Origin: Desmodus rotundus
Taxonomy: Eukaryota; Chordata; Mammalia; Chiroptera; Phyllostomidae
Assembly (NCBI RefSeq): GCF_022682495.2
Contig: NC_071391.1
Coordinates: 114,497,195 to 114,561,194 of the forward strand
Direction: 5' to 3'
DNA: 64,000 nucleotides
Of the stretch, positions 1-11,580 are shown one piece after another. Position 1 is the stretch's first letter. Every line of letters begins with the position of its first letter. Under the pieces are notes generated by a model. That model was not told where the DNA came from. It made no database searches and was given only the letters and a program-made list of their open reading frames with translations. The position numbers and the translations under genes are program-made.

Positions 1-2373
1 AATGTTATATTTCACCAGTTTTTCAGTCTTCAGTGGCCACTCTGCTTCCTGGATCCTCCAAACGCTCTCTGAACCGTTGTCCCCATCACGCATTCGCATT
101 TCCTAATTCAACTGTCTGCTCACTCAAAGGCCTCTCGCCCTTGCTCCCCGTTGTAACAAAAGCATTTTAATTCTGAAATATGAGTTTGGGACTCCTTGTT
201 TAACCCTGTTCTGCCTATTTTTTTTAATCTGTAAAGTAAGAATAATAATAATACTAACTTCAAAGATAGTAAATAAAATATTATATGTAAATTGATTAGA
301 ACAGTAAGCATTTAGTCAACTTTAATGATTAATCTCTGTTTCTATCTCTCTATCTCACATACACATACACACACCCCGAAAATAAAGCATCTTTCCTCTT
401 TTTTTTTCTGTTCTGTCTCTTGTGCTGGTTGCCACTGTGAAGTAGCATAAAAAGTTTTACCACTCAAATAATGCTCATTATCGAAAGTGTGACACTTTTC
501 CGAACATGCTCCCTACAGATGCCCCTACGAGTCCCAGTGTCTGGGCTGTCAGCGCAGAGGTGGGTTCTGTGCGGGGGGAGAATGCTGTCCACCCTCGCTC
601 AGTTCACCCTTTGCCACTTCAGCCCGGAAGCATCTCTGACTATGCTCAGAGCTCAGAATTCAAGAGACACGAGAGCTACTTTATCAACTCTATCATTGTT
701 CTTCTGTTCTCTCAATCACTTTCTTAACCTCTCCAATAACATTTCTATCTCCTACCCAAATTAAAAACTAAACCTCTTATGTACACTTGCAACTCCCTTG
801 TAAACAAATGTTGATGAGGATATGGTATTCGTCTGTGTGCAGGAAGGGTGGGCAATTCATGAGCAATTTCTAAGCTTCAGTTCATTCAAGAAAAACACAT
901 GATGAGAACTTATCTCTTCTTTTAAGTTACACCTTTGTACTTAAACTGTTTGTTACTCCAACTGTTAAAGTACACACTTTCTTTTACACTGGAAAACCAT
1001 ATATTTGTCTCCCAGAGTTCTTAAAACAAAGACTTTAACACACACATACACGCACACAAAAGACTGCTGGAGGTAATTTCCTATGGGTCTCTTCCATTTT
1101 TCCACATCTTGTAACAACTTTTGTTCCAGAATATCTTTACAAGGATGTTTGTATAGTAAACAAACTTGGAAGACAGAGATAGTGCCTCCCCCAAGGGAGA
1201 AAGCAGATTTGTTTCCTTATCAGGTATTAAACATAATGTCTTCCTTCAGGGCAACGGCTGGGCAGGACTCCTTGCCATCCATTAAAAAAGATTAGGGTTT
1301 CCTGCGCTAAGGTTCTCCTCTGTGATACAAACCCACTGTCTAGTTCCACCCAGGCCACCTGCATTGCCACAGGACTGGGGAGCAAGGCAACCTGATGCTT
1401 TTCCTGCCATGAGTAACAAGGGTCCTTCTCTCTGACCCAGGAGTCTTGTGACTTTTGCCAGCATCCATGTAACAGGCTCACACCTCAGACCCTTCACAGT
1501 TCTCAACAAAGACTCAAAAATCCTTAGTAGATTGACTCATTTTCTAATGTGCAAGATAAAAAGCACTAGTTTAAAAAATATTGAACGCATACATTTGCAT
1601 TTTGCATATATTGTTTTAATTTTTATATATAGGTATGCAAGTTTCCTTATTTTGTAACACAAAATTTTAGCATCTGTTGAACAGATACATTTAGCTATAG
1701 TATCTGACTTCACTCCAGAAAGTTAAAGCACATTTTGTACTCCAGCTTTATCCACTGACAATTCGGGAAAATGAGATTACATTTAATTACCTCTAAAGCT
1801 CGGACTTCCCTCTCTCACTGATGAGTATATATAGTATATATTCAACAACTATTGCAAAATTTAATTATGTCATGAGGGACAAAGGAGCTTACTCGTTACA
1901 AATTATTATGCTAATAAAAGGTGAATCAAGTGTAATACACATGCTTGGTTGAACAAATGAAAACTGCCGGCCTATGGTTATACCCAAAGAAATGATCCCT
2001 GCCATGAGTATATTTCAAAAGCATCAGGTTTATCTTATAAAGTTTCCCAAGCTTTGGTATATGGGTGATGTGTTGGCAAAAAAAATCTGCACATGGACAG
2101 GCTAATTTAAAAAAAAAATTTAACACAAGAAAGCAAAGCTTCAATTAATGGAAACATTCACCACTACATAGAAATGTGCACATTCTTAAAACAGGAACAT
2201 TTGTAATAACGGGGTTCCAAACAAATATCAAGCCTTTTTCCCTCCAAATGAGGGTTTTGTAAAGCAAGTTGCCAGTCGCTAAAAAGGATTGCAAATATAA
2301 TGACCATAATCTATATGTATTGGTGGCTGATTATGGGTTTTTGTTTCTTCTTCTTGCCTAATGCTGCTTTCAT
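1..2373. other. No gene recognised; unassigned non-coding DNA
   Basis: All frames are broken at short intervals and no splice-flanked conserved frame stands out. There is a short CA-rich run near 355-375. A GC-richer patch at about 1270-1490 resembles old retroviral LTR or leader sequence in texture, but I cannot place it in a family. The rest is AT-rich and featureless to the eye. Confidence 0.6.
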
Positions 2374-2411
2374 TATATACATATATATATATATATATAT
2401 TTTTTTTTTTT
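2374..2411. repeat. (TA)n microsatellite followed by a T run
   Basis: An alternating TA tract runs into about twelve consecutive T residues. This is a simple repeat read directly from the sequence. Confidence 0.9.
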
Positions 2412-2639
2412 GGTCAGTGAATGTTATATGCATTGTCCACACAGATTCACTATAGATACAAAAAATTCCATGTGGTGAAATGTTTACATTTTTAACACTG
2501 TATGATTCTGTATGACTATGCTATATGCACTTTCTTCAAAAGAAAAATGTAAATCTACTTATCGATGTCTTTAGTCTATCAAAGCCTGCATGGCCTACAA
2601 AGAACTGTATAGCTCTTACCCATCCATCCCAACGCTTTG

Positions 2640-2770
2640 CTCCTACGCCTGAGGCCATTGGTCTTTATGAGCCATCTGCTTCGAGCTGTCCTAATCATTA
2701 GCATTGAGGTCCATTAGGCTGAATTAGCATGAATTACATGCTATTTCCAAAAAGAACAAGAGTGGGCTAT
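2640..2770. promoter_or_regulatory. Candidate conserved non-coding element rich in TAAT-type motifs
   Basis: Within about 80 bp there are several homeodomain core motifs (CTAATCATTAG, CCATTAGG, GAATTAGCAT, GAATTACAT). They include ATTAGCAT and ATTACATGC words that resemble POU/octamer half sites. The stretch is not obviously any repeat family, and its motif density resembles developmental enhancers. This is inference from motif content only, since conservation cannot be tested here. Confidence 0.3.
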
Positions 2771-3270
2771 TTTTTATGTTTTCATTTTTTGACATCATTT
2801 TAGGGCTTTAGAGAAACAAAATAATCTCCTTCTGATCTGAAGAGGAGAGGATGCAGGAGTTTCTCAGAGATGTTGTTTTGTTCACTCCACACATGTGGCT
2901 TGTGTTTAGGGCCTCTGCAGACAGCCCTCCCTGCGGACAGACGCCTGGTACCCCACATGGAGTGAAGGTGCAAACATGATCTCTTTACCACCTCAGTGAG
3001 GTGCACGCTGGGCCACCAGCTGGGAATTAGAGTAGATCTTTTCCCACGGGTACCTGATACTAAAATGCTAATTGTGTCTTTTTAGGTCTTGGTGCCTAAA
3101 GCAGAGTTAAGTTTAAAGTTAAAGAGAGATTGAAAATAATATGATTGGGAAAGCTCTGATACTGAAATCCAATGATGGAGATCGAAGTCTATAATGAAGG
3201 TAAAGACTATACTTATATATTTTTTAATCTTGATATGGAGTGTGAAACTGGTGACTCAGAAGTCTTCTTT

Positions 3271-3464
3271 TTTTATTTATTGATATTTTTAGAGAGAAGA
3301 GGAAGAGAGAGAGAGACAAAGAGGGAGACATTGATTTGCTGGTCCAGTTATTTATGCATTCATTGGTTGATTCTTGTATATGCCCTGACCAGGGATCGAA
3401 CCTGCAACCTTGGCATACTGAGATGACACTTTAATCAACTGAGCTCCCCAAGCTGTCCCAGTGA
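3271..3464 (-). repeat. Ves-type tRNA-derived SINE (minus strand)
   Basis: Read on the minus strand, a tRNA-like head with an A box and a 'ggttcgatccctgg' B box leads to a CT-rich body ('tctctctctct') and an A-rich tail, which appears as the T run at 3268-3284 on the plus strand. An 8-bp target duplication TCTTCTTT flanks it at 3263-3270 and 3465-3472. The body is more diverged from the Ves consensus than the other three copies, so it is probably an older insertion. Confidence 0.8.
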
Positions 3465-3615
3465 TCTTCTTTAAAATCTTGGACCTCAGAAGTCACAGTG
3501 AACTTTGAAGACTGCAGTTTTGTGAAAAACTGGTTACTGTGCCCCTCTCCATCCATTCTGCAGCCAGGGGCTCTGGACGCTTAGACTATAAAGCAGGACA
3601 GATAAAACTGAAATA

Positions 3616-3820
3616 GCCCTGGCTGGTGTAGTTCAGTGGTTTGAGCACGGGCCTGCAAACCAAAGGGTCGTTGGTTCAATTCCAAGTCAGAGCCTATGCC
3701 TGGGTCACAGGCCAGTTCTCCCCACCCCTCCGGTAGGGGGCGCGCACAAGAGGCAACCACATATTGATTGATGTTTCTCTCCCTACTTTTCCCTCTCTCT
3801 AAACATAAATAAATTTTTAA
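3616..3820 (+). repeat. Ves-type tRNA-derived SINE (plus strand)
   Basis: It starts with 'gccctggctggtgtagttca', carries the 'aaccaaagggtcgttggttc' B-box region and the 'gatgtttctctccct' tail, and ends in AAATAAATTTTT. A perfect 12-bp target duplication AAAACTGAAATA flanks it at 3604-3615 and 3821-3832. This copy is the clearest evidence that the window is from a bat. Confidence 0.92.
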
Positions 3821-4131
3821 AAAACTGAAATAAAAAATTCTCATCTCAGATTCCAAAACTGCTCTTGGAACTTTATCTGTGCTGTTCAGATACCTGGGTT
3901 GACTTTGCTTTTTGTTGTCCAGACCTGTGACCTTTAGTTCCCAAGCCTGAACTCAGTGAGTTCTGGGGTATGATACTTGCCTACCTCCTTGTTCATGAAG
4001 TCACACCATAGGACACTGGTCCTTGGATTGGCCAGTTGGCCTGAAACTATGGAACCTACATTAGCTTAACTTTTTCAGCATTGCTTTCTCTGGATAAACA
4101 CACAGGACTTGCCCACTATAGATTAAAAATC

Positions 4132-4560
4132 TGAGGAGTTTCCTAGGTGAAGTCTGAAACTGGCCTCATAAACAGCAGGCAAGGAAGGAGAGACTGAAGA
4201 AAAGAGACAGACTGCTCCAGATTGGTTGGTAGCAGGTGTGATAAGCAAGGAAACAAAAAAGGCTTGCCTTGGGCAGCAGCAAAATCAGTAGATCTCTGGA
4301 CCTACCTGGCAGAATCTTAAATGTTTAGAGGCCTTCCTTATCTGGGTTCAGTTACAGTTACAGTCCAGCTGATCTCAACAATCCCTTATTCTCTCAAGGC
4401 TCTGTCCTTGAAACAGGTCCTAGTGTGGGAATCATGAGCAAACATTCATTTCAAGAAACAAGAAGGGGTAAGAAGCCCCTTACAGCCTTGGTTCAGCTCT
4501 TGGATCAACTTGTGGTCACATTCTCTCAATGACCTCCCAGACACTCCAGGCCTCATGACA
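4132..4560 (-). repeat. 3' LTR of the 4132-8901 provirus
   Basis: On the minus strand it runs from TGTCATGAGG to ...AACTCCTCA, with the TG...CA ends typical of retroviral LTRs. It is homologous along its length to 8443-8901 and to the solo LTR at 20654-21042. The sequence just upstream on the minus strand (above 4560) has no counterpart beside the other LTR, which fixes the U3 boundary. Confidence 0.82.
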
Positions 4561-4800
4561 GTCTTAGACATGCTCCACTCAGCAATATTCCCTGAGCAGT
4601 CAGCAGTGAACTGTACTGGCAGGGAAGTGGTTTGTTTGGTGCCTGTCTGGCTGCGTTTGAGGCAGACACTGCAGCAGCAACAAAGGCACGTGCAAGAGAA
4701 CACACAGATCAAGATAACAATGCCCAGAGTAACAATTTTTTCCAAGAACCCCATAACCCAAATCACTGATTTAAGTCCCCTGGGCTAGGGGTCAGTTAAC
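4561..4800 (-). pseudogene. Possible env transmembrane-segment remnant of the provirus
   Basis: Directly upstream of the 3' LTR, a minus-strand frame encodes a hydrophobic run followed by a cysteine cluster (CTCLCCCC) and a basic residue, then a short polar tail. Position next to the 3' LTR and this membrane-anchor pattern fit the end of a retroviral Env. No surface subunit or fusion region is recognisable upstream, so the identification is tentative. The frame continues into the LTR and is clearly not a working gene. Confidence 0.4.
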
Positions 4801-5199
4801 TAAGAACATTCACTTGTGTCATCATGTGACTTAATAGAGACGATACATTAGCAGACTCATACCTGGGTGAGGGCAAAAGAAAATCCTGATTGCCAGAGGG
4901 TGTCAGCACCTGATGAGCTAGAATGTGGAAAACAAGGAGTACTGTCTCAGGCTCTTACACATGAACTTAATGTCTTCCCACACAAGGACTTACTTGTGAT
5001 CATCCTTCCCTTGCCTTCCCATTGTTTGAGCCATGAATTTAATCCCTTCCACACAGCTCAACTGCTAGTGCAAAGGGTTAATGTCCAGGGTTTATTAGTG
5101 GTCATCGGCCAAAGCACTCTGAATTTAGCTCACTGGCTACTACAGTTCATTCTTGTTTTCTTTTAAATGGTATCAGTTTTGGACTGAATAGTAACTGCT

Positions 5200-5871
5200 A
5201 TCCATGGGAATGGATTGTCCCAACTAGACTCATCTGTATACCAGGCATCAGTGAGAAGTTCTCCCACTCCTTCTCTACAGGCCACAGGAGTCTCCATAGG
5301 AATAGGGTGGGGCATATGGAAAACCTCAATTCCCTAGAGTCTAGAAGTATCCAAACTTCTAGAGATAGTAGACTGGCAGAGAGTGTGCTCTTTGCTGTGA
5401 ATAGGAATGCCATTTAGTCAAAGTGGAAGTTTGAGCCATGGCAGAAGTGGGTGATAAAACATATTCTCACAGATCCTCTGATAGGAAGGGAAGTTCTTAC
5501 CATGATAAGCTGTTCCTCTGTGAGAGGCTCTTCCTGGAGGAGCACTATGTACAGTTAGGAGCTGTTGCTCTATGGGGCTGTATTGGGTTTCTGCCTGTCC
5601 AGCGCTGGGATCCAAATCCTAGGGGGCTCTTTTTCTGTTCTCTGCCACAGTGTCTACTCCTACCTTCTAGAGGCACAAGTATATCTAATTCTAATGGTAA
5701 TCTTGCTTCAGAAATGCCCAGAGCTCTAATCTACTTCATTGGTATTTTTGTCTTCTCAAAGGCAGCTTGTTGTTCTGACCCCCAGTCACACACCCTTTTT
5801 CTACCAAGCAGTGTAAGGAAGGAAGGCACTATGCCAAGTGGGGTGTGAAAGTCCTCCAAAATTCCCAAGCC
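5200..5871 (-). pseudogene. pol remnant, RNase H-like region of the provirus
   Basis: The stretch lies downstream of the RT remnant on the minus strand. A fragment near 5550-5590 reads YSPIEQQLL, resembling the 'YSP-E-LL' segment at the RT-RNase H connection of retroviral Pol. Frames are short and interrupted. Domain limits are approximate. Confidence 0.5.
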
Positions 5872-6430
5872 CTATACAAATGCTTGTACTTCTTTTATAG
5901 TCTTAAGGGTTGGATAGGCTTGCATCTTAACAATCACAGATTCTGGGACCATGCACTTCATACCTGACCAACGGACTCCAGGCAGTGTCTGTGTTCTTGA
6001 ATTTTCTGTGGGCTCTCCACCCATCCTTTCCTTCACAAATGTTCCAGCAAAATCTCCAGTGTCCTGCAGCAGAGGCAAGTCCTCATATGGTAATATATCA
6101 CTGATACAATGGGTCCATTTTATTGATACAGGTAAGGAGAACATCCCATAATATTTTGTGAGGCTGTGCAGGTAGTTTCAGGGAAAGCACTTAAAAATGT
6201 CCATTGCTGCCCTTCCCACATGAAGGCAAATTGATTTTGCGCCTCAACAGCCAGAGGTATACTAAAAAAGGCATTTGCTAAGTCCAGTACAGCATGGTGC
6301 TCTCCTGGGATGTGGCCAAGGTATCCTAGATGGTGGTGATGTTGGGCACAGACACGTAGATGGGGAACACTGCCTTATTCAATTCTCGGTTGTCCACAGC
6401 CATCTGCCATGAGCCATCCGACTGTTTCCC
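5872..6430 (-). pseudogene. pol remnant, reverse transcriptase domain of the provirus
   Basis: In minus-strand order there is a 'VDNRELNK' fragment (about 6380-6410), corresponding to the early RT motif with Asp-Tyr-Arg-x-Leu-Asn, then an in-frame stop. Further on comes 'CISDIL' (about 6087-6104) at the place of the Tyr-x-Asp-Asp catalytic motif, and a terminal 'KEVQAFV' motif of the RT connection region (about 5875). The tyrosine and first aspartate of the catalytic motif are not preserved, and stops and frameshifts separate the blocks. It cannot encode an active enzyme. Confidence 0.75.
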
Positions 6431-6639
6431 CAGCCTTTAGGGCCTATGACAGCACCATGGATGAGGTGTACAATACTCACTTAGTGCATATTTCCTAAGC
6501 CCCTCCCCCCAGGTCAGTTTTTATTTCCTGACAGTTACTACTTTTGTAGTGTGACAGATTTTCTGGTTCCTAGTTGGCATTTCCCCTCAACACAATTCTG
6601 ATTACTCCAGCCAGGAGGTGGAATTCACTATTAGAGGTT

Positions 6640-6910
6640 TGTAGAGTTGGACGTTGTAGGATATCAATGTCCAGTACCTTCCTGGCAGAGATAAAATAGC
6701 TCATAATCTAAGGGGGAGAACGCTTAACTTACAACGTCAAAGTGACCTTCCTGACCTTGCCCAATGTACTCGTCAATGGCCCAAGGGGGCCAGAAACCTT
6801 CTGAGGGTTACCATGTATTAAAGTACATTTAGCTCCAGTATCAGCCAGACCTATCACCTTTGGTTTATTTCTGGGGGACCAGTGAATAATGAGCTCAACA
6901 TGAGACCTCT
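6640..6910 (-). pseudogene. pro remnant, retroviral aspartic protease of the provirus
   Basis: On the minus strand the codons at 6831-6842 spell DTGA, the active-site motif of retroviral aspartic proteases, preceded by alanine and followed by KC. The following residues (LIHGNPQKVSGP) fit the flap-side continuation of such proteases loosely, and a stop codon appears soon after. Its location upstream of RT on the same strand supports the call. Confidence 0.65.
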
Positions 6911-8442
6911 AATCACCTTCAATGCCCCTCAGCTGCAGACAGTCTTGGCTTGTATCTTGTACCAGGGCATCCGCCATGAATAGGACAGTATCCCTGAGGC
7001 CTTTGCTGGGGATTAGAAGGGAAGGTGAGGTAGGTTTGAATTGTTATTCAACTTTCAAGGCTTTCCACAAGCTGACCAGCACAGCACGTGGTTGTTGGGC
7101 TCTTTTCAGATGGAGTCCAGGCAGATATGTGGTCAAATCTCATTTGCTTCTGTGTCACTTTTACTGGACCCTTTACAGATGATTGGGGTAGTCTTTTGGC
7201 TTTTGAGCTTCCTTCTAGTTTCAGGTTTTTCCCAAGCCCTTACTCATCCCTAGGATTGTCAGTTTCCCCCAAATGAGAAATGGATTGTCCAACATTATAA
7301 TTCATGTCCCATAACTGGGCTCAGCATGAATATCAGTGTCCCCTGGGTGCTAGGGTGGACTGGAGAATCTTGGATTTCATTTCTGCAGTGAATGTGGCCT
7401 TATCAGGTACTTCAAAGACATGGACATAGATTGCTTGTCTCAATCACAACCCCCCAACATTTGTTGTAACTACTCTATCAATTTCCAAGACCTCACAGGC
7501 CCAGAGAAAGTCCCTTCATTGGGCTGAACCTCTCTGCAGACTAGAATAATCCAGTCTACAAGGGCGTACTTTGAATGCCCCAGCACCATGAAGGCACTGC
7601 AGGAAGGCAGGGTCTGTGGTGATAGTACTCATTTCCTTAGCCTCCTAGCAGTCAGAGAAATGCCATTGACTCCATATCCCATAGCCACACTAACCATGCC
7701 TGGTACCTACCCTGGGCTTTTGCTAGAACTTGGTGTCTATATCAATAAGCTCGGTAGGATTGTATTTTCTCATCATAAATGTTTCCTAAATTAGGGGGCT
7801 GTCTCACTATTTGGGGTTGCTGTTGCCGCGTTTTTTCTTTCTTTTGTATTAGGAGTCAGAGGGCATGGGTGTTTTATCCACTTCCTCAATCACCACAATA
7901 TCCTTCTCTGCTCTCCTCACTTTCCCAGGGATTTCACATTTTAGCTTCCCAATCAGGCTTTTTCACAAGCACTCAGACCTCAATCCACATCAGTTTGTGC
8001 CCTCCTACTTTTGAAAAATGGCATACTGTGCTTTAACTTATTATCCTGCTTTCCTACTATGTCTGCCAGTCCCAAAGCTAACAAATTAGTGAAAAACACA
8101 CATCCTTCTCATCTTTTCCTCCAACTTTCTAACTCAAGTTTCAGCCTCTCATTGGACATCAGTGGCCAGTAGAACTGCCCACAGTAGAAGCCAGTTGACT
8201 GTACACCATTCGTTCCCTTTTTTTTGCCAGAGTGCACTGTGCACTGTTTCTCAAACAAGTGCCTTAGACCAGCTGGTATTTTTGGGGTGTCCCCATACTC
8301 ACAGAGCAGTCCACAACATCTAACATATGGCCACCCCTCCACACAACATGGTGGACAGCTAATTCAGGATTTCCTCTGCAGATGCCTCTCTTTCCCAAGA
8401 CCCATTTGTTAAGTCTCCCGGCTGCCTCAATAGCTGTTGGCT
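6911..8442 (-). pseudogene. Leader and gag-like region of the provirus, decayed
   Basis: By position between the 5' LTR and the protease remnant this should be the leader plus gag. I could not recognise matrix, capsid or a clean nucleocapsid zinc knuckle. A GHE-x-x-C-like trace near 7280-7310 could be a ruined knuckle. All frames are broken. No convincing primer binding site is seen after the 5' LTR. Confidence 0.4.
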
Positions 8443-8901
8443 TGAGACCTCAGGAGCTCCTCGGTGAAAGCTGAGATTAGTCCCTGTGCACGAAGGGCAA
8501 GGAATAAAGAAAGAGGCAAACCACCTGAAATTGGTAGGTGGTATGTTTAATAAGTAAGGGAACTTACTTATTACATGAGGCTTGTCTTGGGTGACCACAG
8601 ATGATTAGATCTCCCCATTCATCCACCATAAACTTAAAAGTTTATATAAGGGATTTATTTGGGTTCTGAGACATATTCAACCCAGATGGACTTAACAACC
8701 TCTTACTCTCTCAAGGCTACATCCTTAACACAGCTCCTAGTGTAGGAATGGTGAGTGGAATGTACATTTCCAGGACAGGGGAGTGTATAAAGGGCCTCCG
8801 ATTGCCTGGGTCTAGCTCCAGGGCCAACCAGGAGTCCTGTCCTCTCAACGATCTCCCCTGACACTCAGGGCTTTCTAGTTCTGTCTGTCTGATACATGAC
8901 A
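8443..8901 (-). repeat. 5' LTR of the 4132-8901 provirus
   Basis: On the minus strand it starts TGTCATG and shares with the solo LTR at 20654 the block around 'cacccaagacaagcctc', the 'cttattaaaca' polyadenylation-like area and the 'gcctctttctt' U5 stretch. The far end reads GA instead of the expected CA, consistent with decay. Confidence 0.8.
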
Positions 8902-10461
8902 CTTGTCTAATTCCTCATGGCAAATTTCATAAAACCCTGTGTTAAATAAATGAAGATTGCCACCACACTGCTAATAATTCAATAAACTGAAAACAGATAC
9001 CTACCACATTATAAATGTGATTATTAAAAACACTGAATAATTGCTTCTTTTAAGAGATATGTTTCTTGTTTTCATAGGAATTCCTTATCTGGTTAGTACA
9101 CCAATAACTTCAGAAATTTTGATGTTAGCAAAAAAAAATTGACTTTGATTGTTTCATTTCTAGGTTGTCTCATAAGATCTTTTCTTTTGAAACTGAATTA
9201 ATTTTACTTCTTTCACAACTGATTCTTATTTTTCATAAGTAAAGAATGTGTCACAATTTCTATAAATAAGGAGTAGAAAACTCATTAATTCAACATCAGT
9301 GCTTAAAACAAAGCCATTGTGTCTGATACCGGTGGGCGTTAGGAAAGCAGCTGTGAGCATGCTTTTCTACTCTCTTAGTGTGTATTACATGACAAAGAAA
9401 GTACTGTGTTGAACAAGAAAGCCTTTCTCTTCTAGAGAGTCATATATTCATTATTTGTTTTATATCATCCTCTTCTTCTACTGCCTTTATCACCATGCTT
9501 GCGTGTAGCAGGCTCATTACACACTTTTATTTTTCCTTAGCCTACAGACAGGAAACAGACTAATATTATGCTTAAGAATATGAAAGTAACAAATATGGTC
9601 TGTATTTTCACATTCTAATGATAAGACTTTCTCTTCAATACAACAGTAAACAATGCAATATTTCCAAGGTAAAAAAAATTAGGACATTTAATCCCATCTC
9701 AGGAAGTATGCAACACAGAGCAAAGCTGAAACTCATCATTACTGAAGCTATAGAAATGTTAGAAAGTTTCAGATAAATTAAAGATAACCATCAGATTGGT
9801 CAAGTACAATCAGAAAGTACAAAGTAAGTTTTCTAGCAGTTAAGATTTTTAAGAGGCACAATTGGCATTTTATGCAGCTATTCAAGGGGATAGAAACAAA
9901 AAAATTACAATTATGAAAATAATTTGGTATCTGAGAACCAATTTGTATTTGGAATTTGGCAATTTATAGGGTCTAACATGAGAGGATTTCATCAGTTATT
10001 TTGTGGAAATCCTTAAAGAAACTGGCAAGAAATTGTTATAAAATTGATAATTAATGGGAATATTACAAAAATAAGATGAAAATTAAAATGGCAGGGGAAT
10101 ATTAACTGGAGATGAGAAAAAGGTGAGTTTTAGACTTTGGTATTAGTATAAAAATCTAATCATTGCAGCCTGAAAGAAGGTAAGAATGGAAGAGGGACGG
10201 AGTCAAGACACATTAAGGGAAGAAAATCCACAGCACCAGGCAATTGGCTGTATTTAAGTCCATGGTCTCCTCTTCTGCTTCTAAAATGAACCCTCCTCAA
10301 GGCCAAATGTAAATAGTCTTACTTGATAATTATTATGATAATAATTACATGATCAAGGGTAGGACAATGAAAAACCATAGTCTCTTCCTACTTCCTTGAG
10401 AACTCAACTACCTTTAGAAGTAATAGGAAAAATGAGAAGGCACTCTTATTCCCTTAGTACT
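8902..10461. other. No gene recognised; AT-rich non-coding DNA
   Basis: Stops are frequent in all frames. No repeat family or regulatory signature was recognised by eye. Confidence 0.6.
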
Positions 10462-10630
10462 TGAAGAGACAAAAGGATAATAAAAATATCAGTGGAAGTA
10501 AGAGCTGGTTCTTTGAAAAGATAAATAAAATGGGCAGACCTTCAGTTAGGCTTACCAAGACAAAGCGACGACTCAAATAAATAAAATTGGAAATGGAAAA
10601 AGATATTACAACTGATACCAAAAAGTACAC

Positions 10631-10730
10631 AGGATTATAAGAGACTACTAAACAATTGTACACTAAAAAATTAGACACACAGGATTATAAGAGACTACTA
10701 AACAATTATACACTAAAAAATTAGACAAAC
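10631..10730 (+). repeat. 50-bp tandem duplication inside L1
   Basis: Two adjacent 50-bp units (10631-10680 and 10681-10730), each starting 'aggattataagagactacta', differ at only two positions. A unit of this size inside decayed L1 coding sequence points to a local slippage or unequal-exchange event younger than the L1 insertion. Confidence 0.9.
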
Positions 10731-11007
10731 TATAAGAAATGAATAGATCCCTAGAAACATATAGTATATCAAACCTGATTCATAAAGAAATAGAAAATCT
10801 GAACAAACTGATTACTAGTGAAGATATTAAATCAATAATCAAAAATCTCCCAAAAAACAAAAGTGTAGGACCAGACAGTTTTACTGGTGAACTCTAAAAA
10901 AAATATTCAGATAAGGATTAATACCAATTCTTGTCAAATCCTTCTGAAAAAGACAAGAGGAGAGAACTCTTCCAAACTCATTTTGCAACGCCAAGATTAC
11001 CCTAATA

Positions 11008-11439
11008 ATGTTGTTGCCACACACACACACACACAAAATGCAGGCTAATATCCCAGAAGAATATAGATCCAAAATCTTCAATAAAATATTAGAAAACCAA
11101 ATTCAACACTATATTAAAAAGGTTATTCACCATGCATTTCTGAGTGAATTTATTCCAGGAATGCAAGGCCGATTTAACATCTGCAAATCAGTCAGTGAAA
11201 TACACCACATTAATAAATGAAACAATAAAAATCATATGGTCATTTCAATAGATGAAGAAAAATCATTTAACAAAAATCAACATCCAGTTATGACAAAAAT
11301 TTTCAACAAAACTGATACAGAAGAAAAATACCTTGAGGCCATATATGACGAGACCACGGCTAACATAATACTCAGTGGTGAAAAGCTGAAAGCTTTTTCT
11401 CTAAGATCAGGAACAAGACAAGGATGCCCACTCTCATAA
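11008..11439 (+). pseudogene. L1 ORF2 reverse transcriptase fragment
   Basis: Two short frames separated by a stop at about 11218 encode L1 RT blocks. The first (about 11008-11217) contains HHAFLSEFIPGMQGRF. The second (about 11236-11439) contains [19 protein letters not shown], matching the L1 'SIDAEKAFDKIQHPFM' region, and ends RQGCPLS. The L1 aspartate in the KAFD block reads asparagine here. A fossil. Confidence 0.85.
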
Positions 11440-11480
11440 TTTTAATCACTGTAGTATTGGGATTTTTAGTGTCAGCAATT

Positions 11481-11580
11481 AGACAAAGAGAGAAGAGGAG
11501 AGGAGAGGAGAGGAGGAGGAGGGGAGGGGGAGCAGGAGGGGAGGAGAGAAGAGATGAGAAGAAATAAAAGTCATCCAGGA
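11481..11580 (+). repeat. Purine-rich (GGAGA)n-type expansion inside L1 ORF2
   Basis: Nearly 100 bp are almost pure A and G on the plus strand, with GGAGA and GGAGG units, one C near 11533 and one T near 11555. It sits where L1 normally has a short 'agacaaga...gaaataaaag' coding stretch, so the tract appears to have grown from L1 sequence. Confidence 0.9.

Larger units (their letters stand above)
4132..8901 (-). mobile_element. Degenerate endogenous retrovirus (provirus), minus strand
   Basis: Two related LTRs (8443-8901 as the 5' LTR and 4132-4560 as the 3' LTR) enclose about 3.9 kb of decayed internal sequence. In minus-strand order this contains a gag-like stretch, a protease remnant with a DTGA motif, reverse transcriptase, an RNase H-like piece and a possible env membrane segment. 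A complete provirus is normally 7-10 kb, so large parts are missing; integrase is not recognisable. Many stops and frameshifts are present. The two LTRs differ at about 13 of 63 positions in one stretch I aligned by eye (near 4376-4438 versus 8694-8756), which indicates an old insertion. No flanking target duplication is visible. Retroviral class is unresolved. Confidence 0.85.

Noticed and set aside
1270..1490. Possible retroviral LTR or leader fragment
   Set aside because: Texture is suggestive but no LTR ends, polyadenylation signal or family match could be shown.
5438..5848. 136-aa plus-strand open frame
   Set aside because: Antisense to the pol remnant of the minus-strand provirus.
10631..10730. 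Tandem units read as the start of a CRISPR-like or satellite array
   Set aside because: Only two 50-bp units, no spacers, and the unit is L1 ORF2 sequence; a local duplication.
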